Shown: piece by piece, positions 1 to 8,899 of the stretch
Numbering within the stretch: the stretch's first letter is position 1
How the letters are laid out: the number at the start of each line of letters is the position of its first letter
NCBI GenBank assembly: GCA_017857395.1
Contig: JAFMDF010000013.1
Span: 1 to 64,000 of the forward strand
Direction of reading: 5' to 3'
Length of the DNA stretch: 64,000 bases
Source of the DNA: Bacteroidota bacterium
Lineage (GTDB): Bacteria; Bacteroidota; Bacteroidia; Chitinophagales; Saprospiraceae
The notes under the pieces: model-generated
Seen by the model: only the letters and a program-made list of their open reading frames with translations
Told to the model about the DNA's origin: nothing
The model's database searches: none
Made by a program: the position numbers and the translations under genes

Positions 1-134
1 ATTATTTTGATAATATTTTATTTTATTAACTAATTTTGGGCGAACCTAGCGTTCTAAAATTAAAAAAAAATACTCGTTCAATTTTCGGTTGCTGCTAAAT
101 TTCATAGTTCCTTACTTTGTACCAAAATAGAAAT

Positions 135-899
135 ATGAAAAATTTTAAAGCGCTACATTATCAAAAGACACCCTTATTAATTGGCAATGTTTGGGATGTT
201 GCTAGTACAAGAATAGCAACAAAAGCTAATTTTAAAGCGATTGGCACGTCTAGTGCCGCTATTGCTAGTATGTTAGGTTACCAAGATGGCGAAGTAATGG
301 ATTTTTCGGAATTGTTGTATATCGTACAAAGGATTAGCGTTAACACCAAACTACCTTTATCCGTCGATTTGGAATCAGGTTATAGTAGGAATCCTTTGGT
401 AATTACGGAGCATATCCGTCAATTAGCGGCAGTAGGTGTAGTTGGAATTAATTTAGAAGATAGTATTGTCAAGGAAGAACGACAGCTATTAAATGCGGTT
501 GAATTTGCGGAAACAGTTACGGCGATTAAAAAACAACTTAAAAAAGAAGGCATTGATATTTTTTTGAATATCCGAACGGATACTTTTTTATTGGGTGTAA
601 GTAACCCACTAAAGGCGACTCAACAACGGATTCAATTATATGAAAAAGCAGGTGCGGATGGTATTTTTGTACCTTGCATTGAAACAGCCGCAGACATTTC
701 AACAATTGTAAAAACTACGAATTTACCCATAAACGTGATGTGTATGCCTAATCTACCTGATTTTAAAACTTTACAGCAATTAGGTGTCCAACGAATAAGT
801 ATGGGAAATTTTGTGTTTGAAAAAAATTATGCCTTTTTTGGCGAAATGTTGGAGCAGATAAATCAGCAGCAGTCTTTTAATGTCTTAATCAAAAAGTAA
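135..899 (+). CDS. Isocitrate lyase/PEP mutase family protein
   Basis: A 254-residue TIM-barrel protein of the isocitrate lyase / phosphoenolpyruvate mutase superfamily, whose members make or break C-C or P-C bonds next to a carboxylate using Mg2+. Visible motifs are VDLESGYS (D78, E80), which takes the place of the DxDTG metal motif, then INLEDS (for the IxIEDQ strand) and IRTDTF (for ARTDA). The KKCGH catalytic-loop cysteine of true isocitrate lyases is absent, so it is not a glyoxylate-cycle enzyme. An in-frame TTG lies at 117, but the ATG at 135 fits the family start (KNFKALH). The stop is 1 nt before ada, so the two are probably co-transcribed. Substrate unknown. Confidence 0.8.
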   Translation: MKNFKALHYQKTPLLIGNVWDVASTRIATKANFKAIGTSSAAIASMLGYQDGEVMDFSELLYIVQRISVNTKLPLSVDLESGYSRNPLVITEHIRQLAAVGVVGINLEDSIVKEERQLLNAVEFAETVTAIKKQLKKEGIDIFLNIRTDTFLLGVSNPLKATQQRIQLYEKAGADGIFVPCIETAADISTIVKTTNLPINVMCMPNLPDFKTLQQLGVQRISMGNFVFEKNYAFFGEMLEQINQQQSFNVLIKK

Positions 900-900
900 A

Positions 901-1956
901 ATGCAAATTATCGACGAGCAAAAAATAGCTATATATTATCAAGCTTTATTAGATAGAAATCAAAACTTTGTGGGCATTTTTTATGTGGGTGTTAAAACGA
1001 CCGATGTATTTTGTATTGCTACTTGTAGGGCAAGAAAACCAAAATTTGAAAACGTTATTTTTTATACTAGTTTCAAAGCCGCATTAGCAAACGGCTACAG
1101 ACCTTGCAAGATTTGTAAACCAACCGAAAATGCGAACGAAGCACCTCCACAAGTGGCAAAAGCCATCAAAATGGTGAAAAATAACCCTAAAACTAAAATT
1201 TCGGATGACCAATTGCGTACAGAAAAGATAAGCCCTGTGGTACTCCGAAGATGGTTCAATGAGCATTATGGGATGACCTTTCATACTTACCAAAGAATGT
1301 ATCGCATTAATATTGCTTTTCAAGAATTAAAAAATGGAAAGCAGACGACTCGAACGGCTTATGAAACAGGCTATGAATCATTAAGCGGATTTGGTTATAC
1401 GTATAAAAAATTGCTTGGGAAATCACCCCAAAATAGTGGAGAACAAGTGATTATCTTAGTAAATCGTTTTACAACGCCTTTAGGTCCAATGTTTGTTTGC
1501 GCTACGGAGGAAGGCATCTGTTTATTAGAATTTGTGGAAAGAGATATTTTAGAAAAAGAATTTGCGGAGTTACAAAAATTACTAAAAGCAACAATAATAG
1601 TAGGCGAAAATGCCCCTATTCAACAAGTAAAAAAAGAAATAGGGGAATATTTTAAAGGGAAGCGAAAGATATTTGAGGTGGCTTTACATACGCCAGGAAC
1701 CCATTTTCAAAATTCAGTTTGGGCACATTTACTGACGATTCCTTTTGGTCAAAAAACTACTTATCAAAATATAGCCCAACAAATTGAAAAACCCAAAGCT
1801 ATACGAGCGGTTGGTGCAGCGAATGGAAGGAATAGAATTTCGATTATTATTCCTTGTCATCGAGTCATTGGAACAGATGGGAAATTACGAGGCTATGGTG
1901 GAGGAATCGAACGGAAACAGTGGTTGCTCAATCATGAGGAACAGCATAATCTTTAG
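901..1956 (+). CDS. ada: Ada: methyl-sensing regulator / O6-methylguanine methyltransferase
   Basis: Full-length 351-residue Ada. The N-terminal zinc module has four cysteines at 38, 42, 69 and 72, the same spacing and numbering as E. coli Ada; it accepts methyl groups from DNA phosphotriesters and so switches on activation. An AraC-type helix-turn-helix region follows (about 85-180). The C-terminal methyltransferase domain carries the suicide cysteine C319 in IIIPCHRVIG. It repairs alkylated DNA and activates the adaptive response. It starts 1 nt after the upstream PEP-mutase-like gene, so it is probably in one transcript with it. No obvious Ada-box was identified. Confidence 0.93.
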   Translation: MQIIDEQKIAIYYQALLDRNQNFVGIFYVGVKTTDVFCIATCRARKPKFENVIFYTSFKAALANGYRPCKICKPTENANEAPPQVAKAIKMVKNNPKTKISDDQLRTEKISPVVLRRWFNEHYGMTFHTYQRMYRINIAFQELKNGKQTTRTAYETGYESLSGFGYTYKKLLGKSPQNSGEQVIILVNRFTTPLGPMFVCATEEGICLLEFVERDILEKEFAELQKLLKATIIVGENAPIQQVKKEIGEYFKGKRKIFEVALHTPGTHFQNSVWAHLLTIPFGQKTTYQNIAQQIEKPKAIRAVGAANGRNRISIIIPCHRVIGTDGKLRGYGGGIERKQWLLNHEEQHNL

Positions 1957-4139
1957 GCTTGCTCCTCCAAAAATAACTTCAGTAAACTCCGAACATGATC
2001 AACACCTCCAATATTAAAGCGAGCTTCTGATTTAGCATTACCGACCTTTACGGTAAAAGCAGTTTTAGGCAAAGCTTTAAAGGTATCTTCATCGGTATGG
2101 TCATCGCCAATGGCAAAAATAAAATCCCAACTTTCGGCATTACTCCAACCGAGCGTTGCTTGTCCTTTACTGACGCCAGCATTTTTGATTTCTATGACCT
2201 TATTCCCTTCCAAAACTTGTAAATCTAGATTGGCAGTAAGGTAGGCTAAAACATCCCTAAATTCTCGGATTCTTTTGGCGCCTAAGTCTTTGTCAATTTT
2301 TCGATAATGCCATGCCAGAGAATAGTCTTTATGTTCGATAAAGGAACCAGGGGTTCGTTCCACCATGCTTTCTAATACAGATTCTACATCAGGTTTCCAT
2401 TCGTTTCTCAACCCTGGATTTTTTACCCATTCTGATCCTTTTTTTGTCCAAACCCCATGTTCTGCCGCAAATTCAATGGGTAAATGACCTAACCATCGAC
2501 CAATCGTTTCTTTATCTCTCCCTGTATTAATGACCACCTTATTGCGTTTATCCGCACATAATTCGCTCAAAATAGCCAGTAATTCATCGTCTGGAACGAC
2601 TGCTTGTGGGTCGTTTTGAAAATCCATTAACGTACCATCATAATCTAAAATTAATAGGCGTTGCGTTGAATTTTGATAAGCTTTAATAATATCTTTAGCC
2701 GTATTGCTGTTGAGTAAATGCACTTCGCTATTTTTTTGTTCTTTCCTTAAATCGGTGAGGTTATTAATAAAATTTTCTGCCCAATTTTTGACATTATATT
2801 TTTTGAGCCCTTCTTGCATTTTCTTTAGTCGCCACCTTTGTTCCGAAGCGTTCATTTCAATGGCTATTTTCAGTGTTTCTACAATGTCATCAATATCGTG
2901 TGGATTGACAATTAATGCTTCCGTTAGTTCATTGGCAGCACCTGCCATTTCACTCAAAATTAAGACACCTTGCTCGCTGGTTTCCTTACTGGCAATATAT
3001 TCTTTGGCCACTAAATTCATCCCGTCCCTCAATGGCGTAATCATAGCAATTTGAGACACTTTATAAAGCGTAGATAAAACTTTGAAAGGCAGAGAACGAT
3101 AAAAATATTGAATTGGCGACCAGTCATAAGAACCATATAAACCATTAATCCGACCGACTAAGGAATCCACTTCTGCTTTTAATTCTTGATATTGGTCTAC
3201 ATTGGAGCGAGAAGGAACAACGACTAATAAAAGGGTCACTTTTTCGATAAATTCGGGGTACTTTTCTAGAAAACGCTCGAAAGCTTTAATCCGTTGAGGA
3301 ATCCCTTTGGTATAATCGAGGCGGTCAATAGACAGCACAATCGTCTTTTTGCGCGCCATCCGTTCAATTTTGAAGGCTTCATCTCTAGGGTCTAGCGTTA
3401 CTTCGTGCTTGGCGTACTTCCAATAATCTATGCCCATTGGAAAAACATCCACATTGACCAATCTTTCATTGACCATCATTTTACCGAAATTATGCTCTAT
3501 CCCCGATATTCTATAAGCGGCACTTAAAAAGTGACGCATATAATTATAGGTATGAAAGCCAATTTGGTCAGCGCCTAAGACGCCATCTAATAATTGTTTT
3601 CGCCAAGGTAAGACCCGAAATATTTCATAAGAAGGAAAGGGAATATGTAAGAAAAAACCAATACTAGCCGTGGGAAATTGTTCTCGAATCATCGCAGGCA
3701 ATAGCATCAACTGATAATCCTGTACCCAAATTAAATCTCCCTCTTGATAATTTTCTGCAACGGCTGTTTGAAATAAGCGATTGACCTTTTGATAGGCATC
3801 CCAATAGGTATTATTATTATAGGTCGTATATTGAGTAAAATAATGAAAATGTGGCCAAATTACTTTATTACTAAACCCTTCATAGAAGCATTCAATATCT
3901 TCTTGGGTCAAAAAAACAGGCACTAAGCCATCTTTTTTCAAGTCATTTTTAATAGCAGCTTGCTCCCAATCGTCAACAATAGCTTGCCCAGGCCAACCTA
4001 TCCATAGCTTTTCCACCGACTCATCCAAGGAACTTAATCCCGTCGCTAATCCACCTGCACTTGGATGGTACATTAATTCCCCTTCCTTTTTATCAATGGT
4101 GATGGGTAATCGGTTAGAGATAATAATGAGTCTTGACAT
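1953..4139 (-). CDS. otsAB: Bifunctional trehalose-6-phosphate synthase/phosphatase
   Basis: A 728-residue fusion. Residues 1 to about 470 are a GT20 trehalose-6-phosphate synthase (SNRLPI near the N-terminus, the SAGGLATGL loop, SIDRLDYTKG, and the DGMNLVAKEY acceptor/nucleotide motif). After a short linker, residues from about 485 are a HAD-type trehalose-phosphatase with LDYDGTL (nucleophile Asp near 495) and GDDHTDEDTF (near 676). Together they convert UDP-glucose and glucose-6-phosphate to trehalose, a compatible solute. E. coli uses separate OtsA and OtsB; the fused form is common in Bacteroidota and eukaryotes. Convergent with ada, overlapping its last 4 nt. Cytoplasmic. Confidence 0.93.
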   Translation of the reverse strand: MSRLIIISNRLPITIDKKEGELMYHPSAGGLATGLSSLDESVEKLWIGWPGQAIVDDWEQAAIKNDLKKDGLVPVFLTQEDIECFYEGFSNKVIWPHFHYFTQYTTYNNNTYWDAYQKVNRLFQTAVAENYQEGDLIWVQDYQLMLLPAMIREQFPTASIGFFLHIPFPSYEIFRVLPWRKQLLDGVLGADQIGFHTYNYMRHFLSAAYRISGIEHNFGKMMVNERLVNVDVFPMGIDYWKYAKHEVTLDPRDEAFKIERMARKKTIVLSIDRLDYTKGIPQRIKAFERFLEKYPEFIEKVTLLLVVVPSRSNVDQYQELKAEVDSLVGRINGLYGSYDWSPIQYFYRSLPFKVLSTLYKVSQIAMITPLRDGMNLVAKEYIASKETSEQGVLILSEMAGAANELTEALIVNPHDIDDIVETLKIAIEMNASEQRWRLKKMQEGLKKYNVKNWAENFINNLTDLRKEQKNSEVHLLNSNTAKDIIKAYQNSTQRLLILDYDGTLMDFQNDPQAVVPDDELLAILSELCADKRNKVVINTGRDKETIGRWLGHLPIEFAAEHGVWTKKGSEWVKNPGLRNEWKPDVESVLESMVERTPGSFIEHKDYSLAWHYRKIDKDLGAKRIREFRDVLAYLTANLDLQVLEGNKVIEIKNAGVSKGQATLGWSNAESWDFIFAIGDDHTDEDTFKALPKTAFTVKVGNAKSEARFNIGGVDHVRSLLKLFLEEQA

Positions 4140-4166
4140 TTAAAGATTAAATTTTTGATTATTCGG

Positions 4167-4174
4167 CAAAAGTA
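4167..4174 (-). promoter_or_regulatory. -7 promoter element candidate for otsAB
   Basis: On the minus strand this reads TACTTTTG, matching the Bacteroidota -7 consensus TAnnTTTG, 27 nt upstream of the ATG. No clear TTTG -33 box is seen at 19-21 nt spacing, so the call is tentative. Confidence 0.35.
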
Positions 4175-4282
4175 AGGTTAATAACTACTAATCGCTCTAA
4201 TCCTACTCAAAAAATTGGAAATACGGCTAACATTTCCTAGTTTTCCGTATTCATTTTTTTGAAGATTTTAGCATCATTAAAT

Positions 4283-5314
4283 ATGTTGGAGAAACTACCA
4301 TTTATACTGCGTCAATTTCAAGTAAAAGGCGAGTTTGTTAAAGCTGTTCCTATCGAAGTTGGGCATATTAACTCCACCTATCAAGTTACCTTACAAGAAG
4401 GACAAAACAAAACGTTATTTGTTCTGCAAAAAATTAATACCCATATTTTTAAAAAACCAATGGAAGTAATGGATAATATCGCTAATGTTGGTCTTTTTTT
4501 AGCGAAGAAATCTTATCCAAAAGAAATACTAATACCTTTTAAAAGCATTGATAATCAATTTGCTGTGATAGATGGCAGCGATTATTGGCGATTATTCCCT
4601 TTTATTCAAAATACGCTTACTTATAATCAAGTAGATACAGCAGAACAAGCTTATGCCGCCGCTTATGCCTTTGGAGAATACACCAATTATTTAAATGATT
4701 ACGAAGCGAACTCTTTGCATAAAACTATTCCTCATTTTCATAATACCAGTTTACGCTACCAGCAATTTTTGGCCGCTACGAAAAATGGAGTAGGGGAACG
4801 CAAAAATAAAGCAAAAGAAGCTATTGATAAATTACTCAATTACCAATATTTATTAACAACCATTAAACAAGTAAAACTTCCTTTGCGAGTTACTCATAAT
4901 GATACTAAAATTAATAATATCCTCTTTGATAAAACAAATGGGGAAGCAGTTTGTGTCATTGATTTGGATACCTTAATGCCAGATACTTTATTATATGATT
5001 ATGGAGATATGGTGCGAACTTTTACCCCCCCACTTGATGAAAATAGTGACGATTTTGACCAGATTTATATTCGGGAAGAAATGTTGTCTGCCTTGACAGA
5101 AGGTTATATAGCAGGTTTGGATGGCAAATTAACTGCTATTGAAAAAGAGTTATTGAGTTATGGTGGACAATTAACCATCTTTGAGCAGGCACTGCGCTTC
5201 TTGACGGATTATCTGCAAGGGGATATTTATTATAAAGTAGGGAATGAGGAACAGAATTTGGTGCGGACTAAAAATCAACTTTGTTTGTTGGAAAGCTTAA
5301 TAAAGCTTGCTTAA
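4283..5314 (+). CDS. APH-fold phosphotransferase (N-acetylhexosamine kinase-like)
   Basis: A 343-residue aminoglycoside-phosphotransferase-fold kinase. The catalytic loop THNDTKINNILFD (near residues 204-216) has the H-N-D-x-K-x-x-N pattern, followed by the metal-binding VIDLDTLMPD. The N-terminal LFVLQKIN lysine strand supports ATP binding. Among this fold the local motifs resemble the N-acetylhexosamine 1-kinase / desulfatase-annotated group of Bacteroidota rather than antibiotic-resistance enzymes, so sugar phosphorylation is the likeliest role, but the substrate is inferred. A TTG at 259 codons-in-frame upstream position 4259 is possible; the ATG at 4283 (MLEKLPFILRQF) looks better. Divergent from otsAB. 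Confidence 0.65.
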   Translation: MLEKLPFILRQFQVKGEFVKAVPIEVGHINSTYQVTLQEGQNKTLFVLQKINTHIFKKPMEVMDNIANVGLFLAKKSYPKEILIPFKSIDNQFAVIDGSDYWRLFPFIQNTLTYNQVDTAEQAYAAAYAFGEYTNYLNDYEANSLHKTIPHFHNTSLRYQQFLAATKNGVGERKNKAKEAIDKLLNYQYLLTTIKQVKLPLRVTHNDTKINNILFDKTNGEAVCVIDLDTLMPDTLLYDYGDMVRTFTPPLDENSDDFDQIYIREEMLSALTEGYIAGLDGKLTAIEKELLSYGGQLTIFEQALRFLTDYLQGDIYYKVGNEEQNLVRTKNQLCLLESLIKLA

Positions 5315-5323
5315 GTATTGAAT

Positions 5324-5377
5324 GTTGCCAGTTGCCTGTTTGACGTAATAACGGGTAACTGGCAACTGGCAATCGAC
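5324..5377. repeat. Hairpin with 7-nt unit arms
   Basis: The left arm is GTTGCCA, GTTGCCT, GTTTGAC in direct 7-nt register (5324-5344); the right arm is AACGGGT, AACTGGC, AACTGGC, AATCGAC (5350-5377). TTGCCAGTTGCC pairs perfectly with GGCAACTGGCAA. It fills the gap between two convergent genes and touches the cyclophilin stop codon, so it could end both transcripts, but it has no T-run. Confidence 0.75.
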
Positions 5378-5842
5378 CTAAGCCGCTTCGTCACCCAAAA
5401 TCACCACCTTCAAAATCCCATCTCCTTGTCGAATATCATCAATAACATCCAATCCATCTACTACTTTGCCAAAACAAGTATGGTTTCTATCTAAATGAGC
5501 GGTATTATTTCTGCTGTGGCAGATAAAAAATTGAGACCCACCTGTATTTCTTCCAGCATGTGCCATTGATAAAACACCTTTATCGTGAAATTGATTATCT
5601 CCTGTTAATTCACAATCAATCTGATAACCTGGTCCACCTGTTCCTGGCGCTCCTGTCTCACCTGCTCTTGTATTTGGGCAACCACCTTGAACCACGAAAT
5701 CAGGAAGTACTCGGTGAAAAGATAAACCATCATAGTAACCACTTTTAGCCAATTTTACGAAATTCGCAACTGTATTAGGCGCATCGTTTTCATAAAATTC
5801 GATAGTCATTACGCCTTTTTCTGTATGCATTTCTGCTGTCAT
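5378..5842 (-). CDS. Cyclophilin-type peptidylprolyl isomerase
   Basis: A compact 154-residue cyclophilin that catalyses cis-trans isomerisation of X-Pro bonds. Visible are FHRVLPDFVVQGG with the catalytic arginine, GGSQFFICH, and HLDRNHTCFGKVV, where the tryptophan that confers cyclosporin sensitivity in human CypA is replaced by histidine. The open frame extends upstream to 5914, but that extension is encoded by an inverted repeat (5894-5967) and lacks conservation, so the ATG at 5842 (MTAEMHTEKG) is chosen. There is no signal peptide, so it is cytoplasmic. Convergent with the phosphotransferase gene. Confidence 0.88.
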   Translation of the reverse strand: MTAEMHTEKGVMTIEFYENDAPNTVANFVKLAKSGYYDGLSFHRVLPDFVVQGGCPNTRAGETGAPGTGGPGYQIDCELTGDNQFHDKGVLSMAHAGRNTGGSQFFICHSRNNTAHLDRNHTCFGKVVDGLDVIDDIRQGDGILKVVILGDEAA

Positions 5843-5893
5843 TATTTTACCTTTAGAAAGTGAAACAAAATCCCTATTTGTGCTAAACCAAAC

Positions 5894-5967
5894 TGGATTG
5901 TTGACTTCGGTCAACGGAATATATTGACCTTTAGATAGATATGGTGTTGACCGAAGTCAACAACCCA
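5894..5967. repeat. 22-bp inverted repeat upstream of cyclophilin
   Basis: The arms at 5894-5915 and 5946-5967 are complementary over 22 bp with a single mismatch, separated by 30 nt. The core GTTGACTTCGGTCAAC is itself near-palindromic. It lies in the 5' region of the cyclophilin gene and would form a stable hairpin in its leader if transcription starts upstream. Confidence 0.8.
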
Positions 5968-6112
5968 ATAAAATGTAAAAAAAATCAAGAATCCACTATT
6001 TTGAATAACCAAATTGGGAAAGACTTTTGTTAGCCTTTTATTTAAAGGGCGCAAAAATAGGTAATTTTAGGAAAAGAAAAGGAGTAGTAGGATATACTTT
6101 TAACGAAATTAG

Positions 6113-6805
6113 CTATTGAGCAAACCCATTTTCTTCATAAAAAGTAAATAACTTTATCAAGTCTGCTTCTGAAGATAATTTTAATTTTTCTTTTTTTGAA
6201 AAATTTTCTAACTCCGATTTATGTCCTAAGAAAGAAAATAGACTTTTCTTTTTTAATTTGAGTAAGGTAGATTTTTTATCTTTGATCAAATAATAATTTC
6301 TTTTGCTATAGAATTTTCTTAATTCTTCATTTTTACCAACATTATTAATAATCTTTAATTCAATCTTGGAGATAAAATGCTCCACAACACTAAAGTTCGC
6401 TCCTTTATAAACCACTCTAGTAAACTCATTAGCTAATGGAGGCAAAAAATTCTTTTGGAAAACCGTGTACTCCTCAGCTTTTTCTTTTTCAACCAATACT
6501 CTGATATACCATTTAGGGTCTAGTTCTATAAAACTATTGCCCTTTTTAATTTCAAACCCCTTCGTTTCGCCATTAAAATTCAATAGCACGCCTTCAATAG
6601 TCTCTGCATCGGCACTAATGATTTTTCCCTTGCGCCATTCTTTAAATAAATAGGGACTCCCTTTGACTCCTTCATAACGGTCTTTATCGATGCCTCTGCT
6701 ATTGGTCATCAATACATCGGTTTCTTGTGCAAAGAGCGGAGCACTAATTAAAAAGGAGAAGCAACAAAAAAAGAGGAAGAAATACAGTGGGCTAATTTTT
6801 AACAT
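6113..6805 (-). CDS. Exported protein of unknown function
   Basis: A 230-residue protein with a clear signal peptide (hydrophobic FFLFFCCFSFLISAPLFA, cleavage near AQE at 26-27). The mature part has a short beta-rich segment (KGKIISADAETIEGVLLNF, residues about 57-76) followed by a lysine-rich C-terminal half. It has the look of the small exported proteins common in Bacteroidota that respond to or decorate the envelope, but I recognise no family. It stands alone between hairpin-containing gaps. Likely periplasmic. Confidence 0.7.
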   Translation of the reverse strand: MLKISPLYFFLFFCCFSFLISAPLFAQETDVLMTNSRGIDKDRYEGVKGSPYLFKEWRKGKIISADAETIEGVLLNFNGETKGFEIKKGNSFIELDPKWYIRVLVEKEKAEEYTVFQKNFLPPLANEFTRVVYKGANFSVVEHFISKIELKIINNVGKNEELRKFYSKRNYYLIKDKKSTLLKLKKKSLFSFLGHKSELENFSKKEKLKLSSEADLIKLFTFYEENGFAQ

Positions 6806-7162
6806 ATTTGGCTAAATTTTACTTATTTCGAATAAAATTACTATTTTTAAGTCGGATTTAGGAGAGAAGATTATTAAATTGATTGAAAACGGACAAATTC
6901 AATGCGAAAAATTATTATGATTAAGATATATATTTAGGGTCAATGCTTTTAAAGTAAGCAGCGAAGCCTGTTTTATAAAAACTAATTTTTAGGTTAATAA
7001 TGAGTTGAGGCTTCCATAATGGAGGCCTTTTTTAATACAAGATGAACGAGCGAACCCGCAGGGTGAATGTCCTATGGACATTAAGCTAGTGAACCGTGAA
7101 GTAGATGGGAGGGATATATACCCCAATTTTGCTTGCCTACTCGGTCAGCCTGCCCAAGCTAC
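6806..7162. other. Gene-less gap with orphan terminator
   Basis: No convincing coding frame. It contains a plus-strand terminator (7008-7033) with no gene before it, a perfect 7-bp hairpin AATGTCC/GGACATT near 7066-7082, and a longer imperfect hairpin that runs into the tonB stop. The plus-strand stretch from about 6880 to 7033 could be a small RNA, but no promoter with both boxes was found. Confidence 0.5.
7008..7033 (+). terminator. Orphan rho-independent terminator
   Basis: Stem AGGCTTCCA / TGGAGGCCT (one G-T pair), 3-nt loop, then TTTTTT. It faces plus, but both neighbouring genes are on the minus strand, so it may end a short untranslated RNA. Confidence 0.65.
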
Positions 7163-7164
7163 TT
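7099..7164. repeat. Imperfect hairpin sharing a word with 41295-41322
   Basis: Left arm AAGTAGATGGGAGG (from 7099), right arm ending GCCCAAGCTACTT (7152-7164). The right side (7137-7164) reads CTACTCGG, seven bases, then GCCCAAGCTACTT, the same frame of words as the right arm of the hairpin at 41247-41321. Confidence 0.55.
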
Positions 7165-7630
7165 AAAACCGAATCGTAATATCATAACTCCCACCTTTCT
7201 GTATTTTCTTGGCTATAGGTTTTTCAGTTTTGGCCTTAGTTGTTATATAATTATATTGGATACTCATTGGAGAGGAGGGATTTACCACTTCTTTTTTTGC
7301 TAATATTTTAGGCAACCTAAAATGAATTTGTAAGCTTTTATGAAAAACAGCTTTTAGGTTTCGATTTTTAGGAACATGGAACTCCAGTAGTTTGACTAAA
7401 CGAATAGCTTCTTCATCGCAACCGTGACCAATACCTCCTACGATTTTTACATCGATTACTTTTCCTTTATAATTAATCGTGTATCGAATAGAGACAGTGC
7501 CTTCTATTTTTTCTTTAAATGCAGTTTGAGGATAGGAGAGATTTTTTTTAATGAATGCTTTCATTGCGGTCATGCCACCTTCGTAATAAGGTTTTTTGAT
7601 GAATTGATGGTCTTTTCTTTCTTTTTTCAT
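7163..7630 (-). CDS. TonB C-terminal-domain protein
   Basis: 155 residues with a TonB C-terminal fold: YPQTAFKEKIEGTVSIRYTI, then NYKGKVIDVKIVGGIGHGCDEEAIRLVK (given here in pieces), residues about 33-85. Such domains contact TonB boxes or act as energy-transduction partners. No N-terminal membrane anchor is present in this reading, which is unusual for TonB. The frame stays open upstream of the ATG for 22 codons with plausible coding content (QPIPPVKRITG) but no standard start, so the gene may be 5'-truncated or use a rare start. The C-terminal 50 residues are lysine-rich and unrecognised. Confidence 0.6.
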   Translation of the reverse strand: MKKERKDHQFIKKPYYEGGMTAMKAFIKKNLSYPQTAFKEKIEGTVSIRYTINYKGKVIDVKIVGGIGHGCDEEAIRLVKLLEFHVPKNRNLKAVFHKSLQIHFRLPKILAKKEVVNPSSPMSIQYNYITTKAKTEKPIAKKIQKGGSYDITIRF

Positions 7631-8008
7631 ACCTGTTATACGTTTAACAGGAGGAATGGGTTGATTCTGAAGGTGAATTTTATAGATTTCGGTAGCTTAA
7701 AAGGGAAATAAGTAGTAATTGGAATAGTATTAGGTTGGTCTTGCGGCGCAAATATATAAGAACATTTTGTAAAAAAGAACTATATGTTTTTTTTATTTTT
7801 TATTCTCAAAATTACATCCAAAAAATTTGCCTTTCTCCTTCCTTTTGCCTACTTTTATTTTATACTAAAATGAACCCTCCAATTTATCTACTATTTATAG
7901 ATGTATTGGTATATGAAAAATTTTGCATGTAGCCTTTTTTACAATAAAGAGCTATTTAAATTAGTTTAAGAAGCTTTGAAAGAATAGGTGCAAGATTAAA
8001 ACTACTAG
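7631..8008. other. Gap, no feature recognised
   Basis: Very AT-rich. A 65-codon open frame at 7735-7932 has no family resemblance and is not called. The first 65 nt continue the open frame of the minus-strand TonB-domain gene. Confidence 0.5.
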
Positions 8009-8899
8009 ATGAAATTAACTAATTTTTTCGCTTATATACGCTTTGAAAAACGATTTTCCGAACATACAATTAAAGCCTATGAAACCGATTTAACTCAATT
8101 TCAATTATTTTTACAAGACACTTATGAAATAAAAAAAGATGAAGATATCGAACATCTCCACATCCGAGCGTGGATTGTCGATTTATTAGAACAAAAAATT
8201 ACGACTCGCTCCATTAATCGTAAATTATCTACCCTTAAATCTTATTTCCAATTTTTAATCAAGCGCGCTGTGCTTGCTGCTAACCCTATGTTGAAAGTGA
8301 TTGCACCTAAAGTGGGCAAACGCTTGCCTATAGTCATACCAGCAGACAGACTTGAATTTTTATTCGAACAGGTTGAATTCGGCAATGATTTTAAAGGTGT
8401 TAGAGATAAAATGATATTGGAACTGCTCTATCAAACGGGCATTCGCAGGTCTGAACTTATAAACTTAACTTATCAAAATATAGACCTAGAAGGTCTTACT
8501 ATTAAAGTATTGGGTAAAGGGAACAAAGAACGCTTGGTGCCTATTAGCCACAAATTAAGCCGCGCTTTACAAAATTATATGACCGTTAAAAATGCTGATT
8601 TTCCCTTAGAATTATTTAATTTTTTATTCATAACGGAGAAAGGTAAAAAGTTATATCCGAAAAAGGTCTATTCCATCGTAAACCACTATTTGTCGTTAGT
8701 AACTACTGAAGAACAGCGTAGTCCACATGTATTACGTCATTCCTTTGCTACTCATTTATCCAATAATGGAGCTGATTTAAATGCCATCAAAGAATTATTA
8801 GGCCACAGCAATCTTGCTGCAACTCAGGTCTACACACACAATTCAATCGAACGCTTAAAACAAATTTATCAACAAGCGCATCCGAAAGCAAAAGAGTGA
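8009..8899 (+). CDS. Tyrosine recombinase, XerC/XerD family
   Basis: A 296-residue recombinase with an N-terminal SAM-like DNA-binding domain (1-95) and a catalytic domain. Active-site residues are all visible: R146 (TGIRRSEL), the beta-hairpin lysine in LGKGNKER, H240 and R243 (HVLRHSFATH), H266 (GHSN) and nucleophile Y275 (VYTHN). The length and lack of extra domains fit the chromosome-dimer-resolving Xer enzymes, not a phage integrase. Its place just before hpf and tuf is a recurrent Bacteroidota order. XerC and XerD cannot be separated from sequence alone. Confidence 0.88.
   Translation: MKLTNFFAYIRFEKRFSEHTIKAYETDLTQFQLFLQDTYEIKKDEDIEHLHIRAWIVDLLEQKITTRSINRKLSTLKSYFQFLIKRAVLAANPMLKVIAPKVGKRLPIVIPADRLEFLFEQVEFGNDFKGVRDKMILELLYQTGIRRSELINLTYQNIDLEGLTIKVLGKGNKERLVPISHKLSRALQNYMTVKNADFPLELFNFLFITEKGKKLYPKKVYSIVNHYLSLVTTEEQRSPHVLRHSFATHLSNNGADLNAIKELLGHSNLAATQVYTHNSIERLKQIYQQAHPKAKE

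Noticed and set aside
7735-7932. 65-codon plus frame before the recombinase
   Set aside because: Dominated by Phe/Tyr/Ile from AT-rich DNA, no similarity or start signal.
8009-8899. Phage or integrative-element integrase
   Set aside because: Size, domain content and position beside hpf/tuf fit a housekeeping Xer recombinase; no attachment-site repeats at the tRNA genes.
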